Positions 1-7,810 of a DNA stretch of 64,000 nt are shown piece by piece. Origin of the DNA: Armatimonadota bacterium (lineage in GTDB: Bacteria > Armatimonadota > HRBIN16). The first letter of the stretch is position 1, and every line of letters begins with the position of its first letter. The notes under the pieces are model-generated. The model worked only from the letters and a program-made list of their open reading frames with translations, did not search any database and was not told the DNA's origin. The DNA lies in assembly GCA_026003175.1 (NCBI GenBank), contig BPGT01000001.1:472839-536838 (forward strand). The letters are read 5' to 3'. A program made the position numbers and the translations under genes.

Positions 1-8
1 GGAGAGCA

Positions 9-617
9 GTGCAGGTCGATAATGCTCTAAGCAAAGCCTTGCGTAGAAACCGCTTGAAAAACCGTTTGCCATCTGAGATGAAAAGGTTGTCCGATATTTT
101 AGGGAGAGCTGTGGATATCGCTCAAGACGTAGAAACAGCCGACTCGGAGGAGCAGTTTGAGAGGTATCTACAAGCTCTTGAAGAATGCAGAGAGGGTAAG
201 CGCTATCACTTTTACCTAAAAGCACCAGCAAGAGGTCAGCGGGTGGTCAAGCGAGTTCTAGCTCAGTTGAAGGCTAATGTTGTTGAGGTGCCAATGCGGT
301 TATATTGGCAGGTAGGGGTAGATATTGTTGCGGTGCGGATTATGAGTACGGAAGTGTTCGACCATGCGTTGGCTCTTGTCAGCCTTGACCAGAACGACTT
401 GTATGTTTCCACTCTAGATGACAGTACTGGTATGTACCTAAGTTACTATACAGAGCGTGTTGCTGGTGCATCTCGTAGTGAGTACGAGATGATTATTTGG
501 GGTAACCAGTTTACCGCGTTGCTGCTATCACTCTGGGAGCAGGGGGTCGGTGACATTGGTCTCGTGACACCAGTAGCCCAGTTCGCACGGCAGAGGGATG
601 AGTCTTTTGAACAATAA
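9..617 (+). CDS. Hypothetical protein, possibly immunity-like or foreign
   Basis: A 202-residue ORF from a GTG. The frame stays open to the window edge, so the true start may lie upstream, although a GGAGAG stretch sits just before this GTG. No family is recognised. The N-terminal third is Lys/Arg/Glu-rich and probably helical; the rest looks like a mixed alpha/beta domain with no signal peptide or membrane segment. The DNA is visibly more A/T-rich than most of the window, which suggests transfer. It lies about 0.8 kb from a truncated RHS gene, so an orphan immunity protein is one idea, but nothing in the sequence proves it. Confidence 0.5.
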   Translation: MQVDNALSKALRRNRLKNRLPSEMKRLSDILGRAVDIAQDVETADSEEQFERYLQALEECREGKRYHFYLKAPARGQRVVKRVLAQLKANVVEVPMRLYWQVGVDIVAVRIMSTEVFDHALALVSLDQNDLYVSTLDDSTGMYLSYYTERVAGASRSEYEMIIWGNQFTALLLSLWEQGVGDIGLVTPVAQFARQRDESFEQ

Positions 618-791
618 ACACAGCCTCAGGCGACCCGAACCTGCTACTAGCAAGATGTCGCTCTCTCGGGCAGTGGATAGACGCTAACATCCTTTTTCTC
701 ACTTTCAACTCTCGGAGGTATCATGCGTCCAAACGTGCTGGCGAACTGCTAAGGCAACAGCTGCGAGAACGAGAAGACATCTGAGAGAGAC

Positions 792-1019
792 TCACACCCC
801 CACGAGCGCCCGCGCGTGCAAAATCTCGCCTTGCCCCATCGGGCGCACTTCACCTTTGCCCAGCGTCAGCACCGCCACCGTGCGCCCGTCCGCCGCCACG
901 AACTCCACCTCATACGCTTCACCACCCGCATAGCAGTACACCACCACCCCCACATCTCCCCGCTGCAGACCATGTTCGGGAATGTCGCGGGTTAATACCA
1001 CCAGATCGTGTTCCTTCAT
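792..1019 (-). CDS. DUF4926 family small protein
   Basis: A 75-residue protein beginning MKEHDLVVLTRDIPEHGL, the style of DUF4926: a small beta-barrel-like domain with alternating hydrophobic strands and a GDVGVVV turn. The frame is open for 23 more codons upstream. I chose the inner ATG because it overlaps the stop of the DUF6883 gene as ATGA, the usual sign of translational coupling. Function is unknown. From memory, DUF4926 genes often sit directly beside DUF6883 genes, as here, so the two proteins probably act together, possibly as a toxin/antitoxin-like or polymorphic-toxin pair; that role is inference. Confidence 0.7.
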   Translation of the reverse strand: MKEHDLVVLTRDIPEHGLQRGDVGVVVYCYAGGEAYEVEFVAADGRTVAVLTLGKGEVRPMGQGEILHARALVGV

Positions 1020-1375
1020 CGTTCGTTTTCCTCCTGTGGATATGCCGTCACCAAACGCGGTGCCGATTGCCCCCGTTCCATCATCCACACGGTGCGCACT
1101 GCCACCCGCCTGCCGGATGGCGTGTGCAACCGGCCGTCCACCACATACTTTGTACCATATTCGGTGCTCACCTGTTGCGTCACTTCCCCGTGCCGAGCGA
1201 TAGACAACAAGCCACGCTCTAAGGCGGCGGGGTCGGAGGGGCTAAACCCTACAGTCGCAAAGAAAGCAGCCTTTGCCCTGCCGACAGTGTGTGTGGGCGA
1301 GAGCAAGTAATCTTCTATTTTGCCTTGGGGCACGTAGGCTTTTTCGGCATGGGGTAGACGTTTGCGCTCCTGCAT
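1016..1375 (-). CDS. DUF6883 family protein
   Basis: A 119-residue protein starting MQERKRLPHAEKAYVPQGK. The segment 'KIEDYLLSPTHTVGRAKAAFF' in the N-terminal half and the C-terminal 'VRTVWMMERGQSAPRLVTAYP' match the DUF6883 pattern, a small domain found alone and at the tips of polymorphic toxins. The frame runs 34 codons further upstream, but that part is antisense to the RHS fragment and looks non-coding, so the inner ATG is preferred. Its stop overlaps the DUF4926 start by four bases. The pair points away from the truncated RHS gene, and the gap between them is only about 70 bases. Confidence 0.65.
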   Translation of the reverse strand: MQERKRLPHAEKAYVPQGKIEDYLLSPTHTVGRAKAAFFATVGFSPSDPAALERGLLSIARHGEVTQQVSTEYGTKYVVDGRLHTPSGRRVAVRTVWMMERGQSAPRLVTAYPQEENER

Positions 1376-1444
1376 CACGCAGGCATTTTGGCATACCCTG
1401 TGTCCCTCTGTCAACTCCTGCGCCACTTGCGCTCCCCGGCAGGA

Positions 1445-2437
1445 ACGCGGTATGATGTGATGGATGGTCTGGGTCACACCCGCTTGCTCCTTGACAGTTC
1501 GGGCAACATCACCGACCGCTACAGTTACGACGCCTGGGGCAACCCGATAGAGCAGGCTGGCACCGCCTTCAACCCCTTCCGCTGGAACGGGGCAGCGGGT
1601 TATGAGTATGTGCTCTTCACAGGCTTATACCATGTCGGCGCAAGGGAGTACGACCCGCGCACGGCAAGGTGGCTGCAAAGAGACCCGATAGACGCGGCTT
1701 CGGGCGACCCGAATCTCTATCGGTATGCAGGGAATGATCCGGTAAATGGAGTAGACCAGAACGGTCTGATCGCCTTTGTGCCCGTCATCGTTGGAGGGGC
1801 TGCAATCGGGGCATTGTCAGGAGCACTGATTAGTGGCTTATATGAACTTCACGGCTACTTGCAGGGGCAAAGTTGGGATTGGCGTCATATCGGACATGGC
1901 GCTGTTCTGGGAGCAATTGGAGGTGCTGTGGCGGCACCGGTTATTTCCCTGTTGGCTCCGGTTCTACCTGTAGGGCTGTCCGGTGGCATCATTGGCGGAG
2001 CGGTGGGGGCGGTACCTGCTAACCTTGTACAACAAGGTTTCAGCTGCGTAGTAGGTTGGCAACAGGGCTTTGACCCATATCAGTTAGGATGTGCCTCTGT
2101 GTTCGGGGCACTGGGTGGCAGCGTTGCGCTACGTCCGGGGTTGTTTGCCAGAGGAACCATCACTGTCACTCACTGGTCTCCTGGTGGCAGACTGGCTCCT
2201 GGACCGGGCAAGTGGGTGATGATCGGTGGACGCACGTGGCGAAACTACTTGTTCAGTGGATGTGATTTACGTAGCGTTCTGGTGGTCAGTCTACTGGTGT
2301 CTCGCTCTGCGATGGTATCCGTACTGGCTGTTCTGGCGCGGCTTTCTGCACCCCTGTTACCGCGAGCAGATGCTTCCGGGAATGATGTTCTTAGGACATC
2401 CTCTATCCCCTTACACAGTCTGGGTGCTCTGGAGTGA
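1445..2437 (+). pseudogene. 5'-truncated RHS-repeat protein tip (core domain plus C-terminal region)
   Basis: The product has the RHS-associated core: 'YDVMDGLGHTRLLLDSSGN', 'YSYDAWGNP', 'GLYHVGAREYDPRTARWLQR' and 'DPNLYRYAGNDPVNGVDQNG'. A full RHS protein carries many YD repeats and a secretion region before this core; here similarity begins abruptly at the left end and nothing upstream in frame looks like RHS. After the core comes a glycine-zipper hydrophobic stretch (six or more GG/GA pairs), then a THWSPGG...GKWVMIGG...NYLFSG linker typical of RHS tips. Beyond about 2265 the reading frame turns into an atypical Val/Leu/Ser-rich tail, so a frameshift or replacement of the toxin end is likely. 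Judged a displaced, non-functional tip. Confidence 0.7.
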
Positions 2438-2807
2438 GCAATCTGTCAATGCGCTAAGAGCACTTCTGACGATGTGTGGTCTAGACAGATGTATGCAAAG
2501 GTTTCTCAAGAAGAGAGAACTATTGCAAAGGGTTTCGCCAGGCAGAGCACTGCATGGTTTCTATCAATATTCCATCTGTAGAAGCCCAGAGCAGATACAG
2601 CTGGCGCTACAGCAATGGTGTGCCTTGTCTAATCGCTGGAGTGTGTATGAGTGGTGTCAGCGAGATAGGTCATCATGGGAGCAGCTTCCCCAGGCAGAGC
2701 GTGACCTTCTCGTCATAGTGGATGGCAGGGTATCAGCGCTGCAGTTTGACATTCAGACAGTGTTAGAATACCTGAGTAGTAGAGGTGGCTGGTGTGGGGA
2801 CGAGTAA
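2226..2807 (+). CDS. Hypothetical protein downstream of RHS tip (possible immunity protein or toxin remnant)
   Basis: A 193-residue ORF overlapping the RHS fragment in another frame; the GTG used is only the first possible start. Residues of about 14-60 are very rich in Trp, Tyr and Phe and could form one or two membrane segments. The remainder is a soluble helical domain with several Trp and Cys residues ('WSVYEWCQRDRSSWEQL'). No family is recognised. Two explanations fit: a separate gene encoding an immunity partner of the RHS toxin, or the shifted continuation of the RHS C-terminus after a frameshift near 2250. Confidence 0.4.
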   Translation: MDARGETTCSVDVIYVAFWWSVYWCLALRWYPYWLFWRGFLHPCYREQMLPGMMFLGHPLSPYTVWVLWSEQSVNALRALLTMCGLDRCMQRFLKKRELLQRVSPGRALHGFYQYSICRSPEQIQLALQQWCALSNRWSVYEWCQRDRSSWEQLPQAERDLLVIVDGRVSALQFDIQTVLEYLSSRGGWCGDE

Positions 2808-2951
2808 TGAACAGGAGAAATATCGCTGGCTCCTGCAGGATTTTGGCAGAATATTGAAGCAGGAGATACACACTGCAACGCAACTGCGCCAGCGAGCTTA
2901 CGGGCGACGCGCAGAAAACTATCCATACATATCGGGTTACTTGACTGGGAC

Positions 2952-2968
2952 AAAACCCCCTTCGGGGG
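2952..2968 (-). terminator. Rho-independent terminator for the ABC permease operon
   Basis: Read on the minus strand this is CCCCCGAAGGGGG followed by TTTTGT: a five-pair GC stem with a tight GAA loop and a short U run. It lies about 115 bases past the stop of the minus-strand permease gene. Confidence 0.6.
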
Positions 2969-3003
2969 TGGATAACCTGCGTCAGCAGGTTTCGTTCCCT
3001 GTT

Positions 3004-3066
3004 GCCAGCGATTTTCGTCTACCTCCTTCGTGGGGATCCCGAATCGGGGGTAGACGACTCGCTGGC
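3004..3066. repeat. Long imperfect inverted repeat downstream of the permease
   Basis: GCCAGCGA and CGTCTACC on the left arm (3004-3023) pair with GGTAGACG and TCGCTGGC on the right arm (3049-3066), with a small internal bulge and a loop of about 25 bases. It lies between the permease stop and the terminator and would form a stable 3'-UTR hairpin in that transcript. It could protect the mRNA 3' end or be a remnant of a small mobile element. Confidence 0.55.
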
Positions 3067-3081
3067 GACAAAAGGCAGACC

Positions 3082-4917
3082 TCATTTCATCGTGGGCACG
3101 ATGATACCGCGCAGGATGACCCTCTGCGCGAAGATGAACACCAGCAGGGTGGGCAGGGCGGCAATGACCAGACTCGCCATCCATACCCAGGGGTAACTGT
3201 CCCGCCCCAGCTGCCACAGGAAGACCATCATCGTCCACATCTCGGGCTTTTGCACTACCAGAAACGCCCACATAAAACCGCCATACGCCGAGGTAAACGC
3301 GCTCAGCGCAATCACCGCCAGAATAGGCATAGACAGCGGCACGGTGATGTTCCAGAACATGCGCAGTTCGCCCGCGCCGTCCAGCATCGCCGCCTCGTAT
3401 AGCTCGCGCGGCAGGCTGTCGAAGTAGCCTTTGAGCAGGAAGATGCCCATGCCGCTCGCCAGACCGGGCAGCACCAGCGCCCAGTAGGTGTTCAGCAAGC
3501 CCAGCTCCTTAATCAGCAGGAAGTTCGGAATCATCGCCACCTCGGCGGGGAACGCCATCGTCGCCAACAAGAAGAGCAGAATCTTGTGCGCGTAGGGCAG
3601 GTTAAACCGCGACAGCCCATACGCTGCCAGCGGTTGCACCGTCAAATGCCCCAACACCGTCATCAGCACCAGCACGAAGGTGTTCCACAACGCGCGCCCG
3701 TGAAACAGGATGTAATCCAGCACCAGCCGATAGTTACGGGTGAGGAATTCACGCCGAATCTCCTGCTTATAGCGCCAGAAGGTGAGCACGTCCGTCTCGG
3801 CGCGAGGGGGATACACTTCCTCCCAGCGTGTCCACGACGTGCCGTGTGCGGCGTTGACTGCCTGTAGCGTGCCGTACTTGCGGCGCAGCCACTGACGCCA
3901 CAGACCTTCTACCGTCGTCAACCGCTTCGCTTCAGGGGGTACCACCGTGTCCACAAACAGCACCCAGTCGGCGAAGCGCAGGTCGTCCTGCGGTAGGGTA
4001 GGTGGAAAATGCACCAGTGGCGCGGACAGCGGGCGATGCGGATGCCTCTCTCGCAGGAAGCGTTGCCACTGCGCATCCCAGTTCCCCTCCACACGCACGA
4101 AAAGCAACGGGAACCGTTCGCGCACGTAGCGGTCCCACAATGTGCGCCAGCGAGGGTCTTTTGGGCGTTCTGCGGGGAACAGCACTTCGTTCAGCGACCG
4201 GTAGCGCGTGCCCAGCATGGTGTTCAACTCGTTCACCCCGCCGATATGCCGTTCCACCCACGCCAGGAAGCCATCGGTCGCCAGCACCGCCATCAGGTCG
4301 TGCGCCGGCAGCGCGCGGCGGAACTCCAAATAGAGGTTGCGTAGAGGCGAGGTCTCCCGACGCGATTTGTGCGTCAGGTCATATTCAAAGGGCGCGACTT
4401 CGGTGAAGCTGGTGTACACCGTGCCATACTGCCGATTGAACGCCTCGATATCGTTGTGGTAACGTCGCATAAGCCAGCGGGCATAGCGCTGGTTGGTCAA
4501 GCGGGTGCGTTTGTCGTCGATGAAGTGCGCCTTCACCCACTCGTCGGGCAGGGTCTTAACGCACTGCAACCAGTCTTCCACACGCCGAACCACCTTCGGG
4601 TCGTTCACATGGTAATCGGGTATCTTTTCCAGGAAGCGGAAGCTGGTGACATCCAGCCGATGGATTCGGCGGGCGATGTTGAAGTCGGCGCCGTAGCGGT
4701 CGTTCATCCACTTACGGAACAGCGCGGTGTCGTCGCGCAGGTAGGCGGGGATGACTCGCCAGTCATCGAAGTCGGTATCGGTAGTGATGGACGCACCCAG
4801 CATCAGCAGGAAGGGATATATCATCGTCACCGAGCCGATAATCAGCACGGTATAGATGCAGGCATACACCGCGCGAGCGGTCAGCGTGCGTTGTTCGCAG
4901 GGTCCGAACAGCGCCAT
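3082..4917 (-). CDS. MalG-type sugar ABC transporter permease with a large extracytoplasmic insertion
   Basis: A 611-residue protein, about twice the usual 280 of this family. TM1 is at about 20-43. Roughly 350 residues then intervene before the permease core resumes near residue 405. The core keeps the cytoplasmic EAA loop (YEAAMLDGAGELRMFWNITV) that docks on an ATPase, and ends 'QRVILRGIIVPTMK', a typical C-terminus. By topology the insertion should face outside. It contains three copies of a W-x(4)-Y-G...N-x(3)-GT...EV motif (about 147-174, 219-245, 342-368), like a segment in GH42 beta-galactosidases. It starts three bases after the stop of the fused binding protein/permease gene, so the two form one transporter. 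No ATPase gene is adjacent. Confidence 0.85.
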   Translation of the reverse strand: MALFGPCEQRTLTARAVYACIYTVLIIGSVTMIYPFLLMLGASITTDTDFDDWRVIPAYLRDDTALFRKWMNDRYGADFNIARRIHRLDVTSFRFLEKIPDYHVNDPKVVRRVEDWLQCVKTLPDEWVKAHFIDDKRTRLTNQRYARWLMRRYHNDIEAFNRQYGTVYTSFTEVAPFEYDLTHKSRRETSPLRNLYLEFRRALPAHDLMAVLATDGFLAWVERHIGGVNELNTMLGTRYRSLNEVLFPAERPKDPRWRTLWDRYVRERFPLLFVRVEGNWDAQWQRFLRERHPHRPLSAPLVHFPPTLPQDDLRFADWVLFVDTVVPPEAKRLTTVEGLWRQWLRRKYGTLQAVNAAHGTSWTRWEEVYPPRAETDVLTFWRYKQEIRREFLTRNYRLVLDYILFHGRALWNTFVLVLMTVLGHLTVQPLAAYGLSRFNLPYAHKILLFLLATMAFPAEVAMIPNFLLIKELGLLNTYWALVLPGLASGMGIFLLKGYFDSLPRELYEAAMLDGAGELRMFWNITVPLSMPILAVIALSAFTSAYGGFMWAFLVVQKPEMWTMMVFLWQLGRDSYPWVWMASLVIAALPTLLVFIFAQRVILRGIIVPTMK

Positions 4918-4920
4918 CGC

Positions 4921-7674
4921 TCATGCCTCCACGGCGTGTGCTGCGCGGAACTCCACGCGCTTGAGGATGCGCAGCTGCAGGATGGTGAAGCCAATCAGCA
5001 CGGAACCCAACACCCACGCCATCGCCGTGGCATAGCCGAAGCGCAGGTACAAGAAGGCGTTCGTCCAGATATGAATGCCCAGCACCATCGTGGAGTTAGC
5101 GGGACCACCCCCTGTCATCACGAACACGTTCTGCATCGCATGGAAGCTGCCGATGAACGCGCCGATGAAGTTAATCATGATGAGCGGCTTGAGCGAGGGG
5201 AACATGATGTACCACATCTTGTGCCAGAAGTTGCCGCCATCTACCGCGATCGCTTCGTACAGGTCTTCGGGCACGGTTTTCAGCGCGGCGAGGTAAATCA
5301 GGCTGCCCGGTCCCGCCCCCGCCCACACGCCGGGTATCACCACGCACAACATCGCCAGCCCGGGCGTATGCAGCCAGTCGATATACTTCACTTCGGGCGA
5401 CACCACGCCCAGCGCGTGCAGGACAGGCATCATGATACGGTTCAGGAAGCCGTAGGGCGAGGGGTCGTAGAACATCTTCCACAGGAACATGATGACCAAT
5501 CCGGTGGTGACCGCTGGCAGGTAGAAGATGACACGGAACAGGATTTTGCCCCGCGGCACCTCGTGCAACAGCAAGGCGAGAAAGATGGGCGCGACGAAAC
5601 CGATAGCGAGATTTAGCCCCACGTACAGCACCGTCGCCCGCACCGAGTTCCAGAAGTCGGGGCTGGTCATCACCTCGATGAAGTTCGCCAGCCCCACGAA
5701 CTGACTGTTGCCGTAGATTTTGTAATCGTAGAACGCCATCAGCGTACCGCGAATGAGGGGCACATATTGCCACAGTACCACCGTCAGCAGCGCAGGCAAC
5801 ATCATCGACCACGCCAGCATGGTGGTCACCCTGCGCCGCGCCCCGGAGCCGACTACCTGCGACGCCTTCTGTTGCAATGCGCCCACATGCACTTCCGACT
5901 GCTCGCGCATCGCCCACACGAAGCCGTATACTACCAGTGGAGCCACCAGCAGGAAGATGATGGTGCCCAGCAGGTTGCGCCGGTGTTCCACTTCAGGCGG
6001 CACCACCCGATACAGCTTCGCGTTCACCTCGTTCATGCTGGTCCGAATGACCTGCGCGGGGTCTTTGTACTGCCCACCGTCGTAGAGGATGGTATCGATG
6101 GGAACCGCCAGCTCGTGCCCCTCCACGTGCTGGTAGTAGGGGTCGTGCGGCTGGATACGCCCGTATTTCGGAGCCTCCTCCATCGCCCGGCGGAAGGTGG
6201 GTTCGTAGTCCTCGTACTCTTCTATAAAACCGAACTTCTTCAGCATCTGCGGGCGGATAAGGTGCGGGTAGCCGCCTTTCACATACACTTCCGTGATGAT
6301 GCGCTGCGCCTCTTCGCTACATCGGAACACAAGGTACTCCCACGCCGCCTGAAGCACCTTCGGGTCGCGTGCGGCGCGTGCACTAATCACCCAGGCGCGT
6401 CCTCCGGTGAGCGCAGCGCGCACTCCACCCTCTCCTGCGCTGGGAGGCGGTCCCAGCCCTATCTGGTCGGGACGCAAACCGCCCTGCGTGAGCACCTGGT
6501 CTATCACCTGCGGGTTGATGTGGTCCAGCATCATGGCGATTTCGCCGCGCAGGAACATTTCCACTGGGTCACCCCCCACGCGCACCACCCCAGTATACAC
6601 CGGCAGTGCACGCAGGTCGCGCCCGCACTGCTTGCAGCGGAAGCGGGTCTGCTCGCGCTTCACCGGTATCAACGTGCCGCACACGCGGCAGCTGAGACGC
6701 TCCACCTCGCCGCGAATGGGGTTCTCTTCTTTGCATTTCGGGCACACCGCGACCGGCAGGTTGTTGGGCGTCTGGCAGTCGGGACAGCGCGTCCACTCCG
6801 TCCAGCGCAGCTTCTTGTAGAAGCGCAACGCCCTTTGTCCCGGCTCGCGCCCGTAAGCTACCTTCCAGCGTCGGGGTTGGTCTGCCAGACTGCGTCCGCA
6901 CTTGCGGCACAGGCATTGCTTATCCTCCTGCTTGAACTCGTTCACTGTGCCGTCGACGGGGCAGGTGCGCTCCTGCAGGGTCATGTCGCCGCCCGCCTGG
7001 TACACGAAGTTGGTGAAGATATAGCCTGCGGTGTAGCCGGTGCGGAGGGCGGTTCCGTACTGCCCCGTCTGGAATCGCGCTCCCTTCACCTGCTTCTCTG
7101 GGTGGGTAAGCCGTTGCGCGAACTCGAAGTACTCCTGCCAGTCCTGCGGTGGTCGCGGCGGCACGATGCCTGCTTCCTCAAACAGGTCGCGTCGATACCA
7201 TAGCCCCAGAATCCAGTAGTCGCTCACGATGGCGTACAGTCTGCCATCGGGTCCGCGTGCGGCGTCGTAGTGGTGTTCGGTCAAGCCCAGCGAGGGCGGT
7301 TTCCAGTGTGGATTCTTCTTGCGGTATTCGTGAATCAGGTCGTCCAGAGGCAGGATTAGCCCTTGTCGGATATAGTTTTGCACCTGCCGGATGCTGAGGT
7401 CAAACACATCCGGGGCGCGATCGGCGGCGAACGCCATCATCTGCTGCGCCTCTGCCAGCCCTTCCGGCAAGGCGAGACCGGTCACGCGCTCGTAGCGGTA
7501 GTTCGGGTGCTTGCGGAAGAAAGCGTCAAACACTGCCAGCTCCGCCTGATTCTGCACGCCCGTCGCACTGCGCAGGGGGATATTCGCCAGGCGGATGGTG
7601 ACCACGTTTTTGTCTTCAGCACGCGCTCCCGACACCAACAGCAACGCCATGAGCAGCAGAGCCAGCCTGAGCAC
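4921..7674 (-). CDS. Fused extracellular sugar-binding protein and MalF-type ABC permease with zinc-ribbon insert
   Basis: About 917 residues from a GTG that opens a clean signal peptide (LRLALLLMALLLVSGARA, then EDKN). Residues of about 25-560 form a family-1 solute-binding domain ('YAIVSDYWILGLWYRRDLF', 'PQVIDQVLTQGG'). At about 235-350 this domain is interrupted by Cys pairs (CLCRKC, CPDC/CPKC, CRVC/CKQC) that look like three zinc ribbons. A membrane segment (about 570-590) leads to a MalF-like permease with an EAA-type loop (YEAIAVDGGNFWHKMW). The frame is open another 218 codons upstream, but that part is a translated 93-bp tandem DNA repeat and is rejected as coding. An ATG nine codons downstream is an alternative start; neither has a strong ribosome site. 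Confidence 0.85.
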   Translation of the reverse strand: MLRLALLLMALLLVSGARAEDKNVVTIRLANIPLRSATGVQNQAELAVFDAFFRKHPNYRYERVTGLALPEGLAEAQQMMAFAADRAPDVFDLSIRQVQNYIRQGLILPLDDLIHEYRKKNPHWKPPSLGLTEHHYDAARGPDGRLYAIVSDYWILGLWYRRDLFEEAGIVPPRPPQDWQEYFEFAQRLTHPEKQVKGARFQTGQYGTALRTGYTAGYIFTNFVYQAGGDMTLQERTCPVDGTVNEFKQEDKQCLCRKCGRSLADQPRRWKVAYGREPGQRALRFYKKLRWTEWTRCPDCQTPNNLPVAVCPKCKEENPIRGEVERLSCRVCGTLIPVKREQTRFRCKQCGRDLRALPVYTGVVRVGGDPVEMFLRGEIAMMLDHINPQVIDQVLTQGGLRPDQIGLGPPPSAGEGGVRAALTGGRAWVISARAARDPKVLQAAWEYLVFRCSEEAQRIITEVYVKGGYPHLIRPQMLKKFGFIEEYEDYEPTFRRAMEEAPKYGRIQPHDPYYQHVEGHELAVPIDTILYDGGQYKDPAQVIRTSMNEVNAKLYRVVPPEVEHRRNLLGTIIFLLVAPLVVYGFVWAMREQSEVHVGALQQKASQVVGSGARRRVTTMLAWSMMLPALLTVVLWQYVPLIRGTLMAFYDYKIYGNSQFVGLANFIEVMTSPDFWNSVRATVLYVGLNLAIGFVAPIFLALLLHEVPRGKILFRVIFYLPAVTTGLVIMFLWKMFYDPSPYGFLNRIMMPVLHALGVVSPEVKYIDWLHTPGLAMLCVVIPGVWAGAGPGSLIYLAALKTVPEDLYEAIAVDGGNFWHKMWYIMFPSLKPLIMINFIGAFIGSFHAMQNVFVMTGGGPANSTMVLGIHIWTNAFLYLRFGYATAMAWVLGSVLIGFTILQLRILKRVEFRAAHAVEA

Positions 7675-7733
7675 CAAATAGAGGTTGCACGAACCACCTG
7701 TCGGGCGAACCTCATGGAGCCTGTTTAGCCGCA

Positions 7734-7764
7734 ACGTGGAGGGCGAGGCTCCCGCCGAGCCGAC
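7734..7764. repeat. Dispersed 'GGAGGGCGAGGCTCC' intergenic repeat, copy 1
   Basis: GGAGGGCGAGGCTCCCGCC followed by GAGCCG. The same motif recurs at about 22426 and 22516 (plus orientation) and about 46248 (reverse), always between genes. Confidence 0.6.
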
Positions 7765-7810
7765 GGAGCAGTAGCCGTTCCCTCCCAAACGACGCCAGCC
7801 TGCGCTGACT

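Noticed and set aside
1375-1477. N-terminal extension of the DUF6883 protein (IHHIIPRS, HNH-like)
   Set aside because: HHIIPRS suggests an HNH motif, but it is the antisense of the RHS core sequence, and no further HNH residues follow.
2785-3402. 205-codon plus-strand ORF
   Set aside because: The first 50 or so codons (EQEKYRWLLQDFGRILKQEI) look mildly coding, but the rest runs over a terminator, an inverted repeat and antisense to the permease. At best a remnant.
4369-5616. 415-codon plus-strand ORF opposite the ABC genes
   Set aside because: Antisense shadow of two clear ABC membrane proteins; His/Gln/Arg-rich translation.
5767-7203. 478-codon plus-strand ORF
   Set aside because: Antisense to the SBP/permease fusion, no family-like motif.
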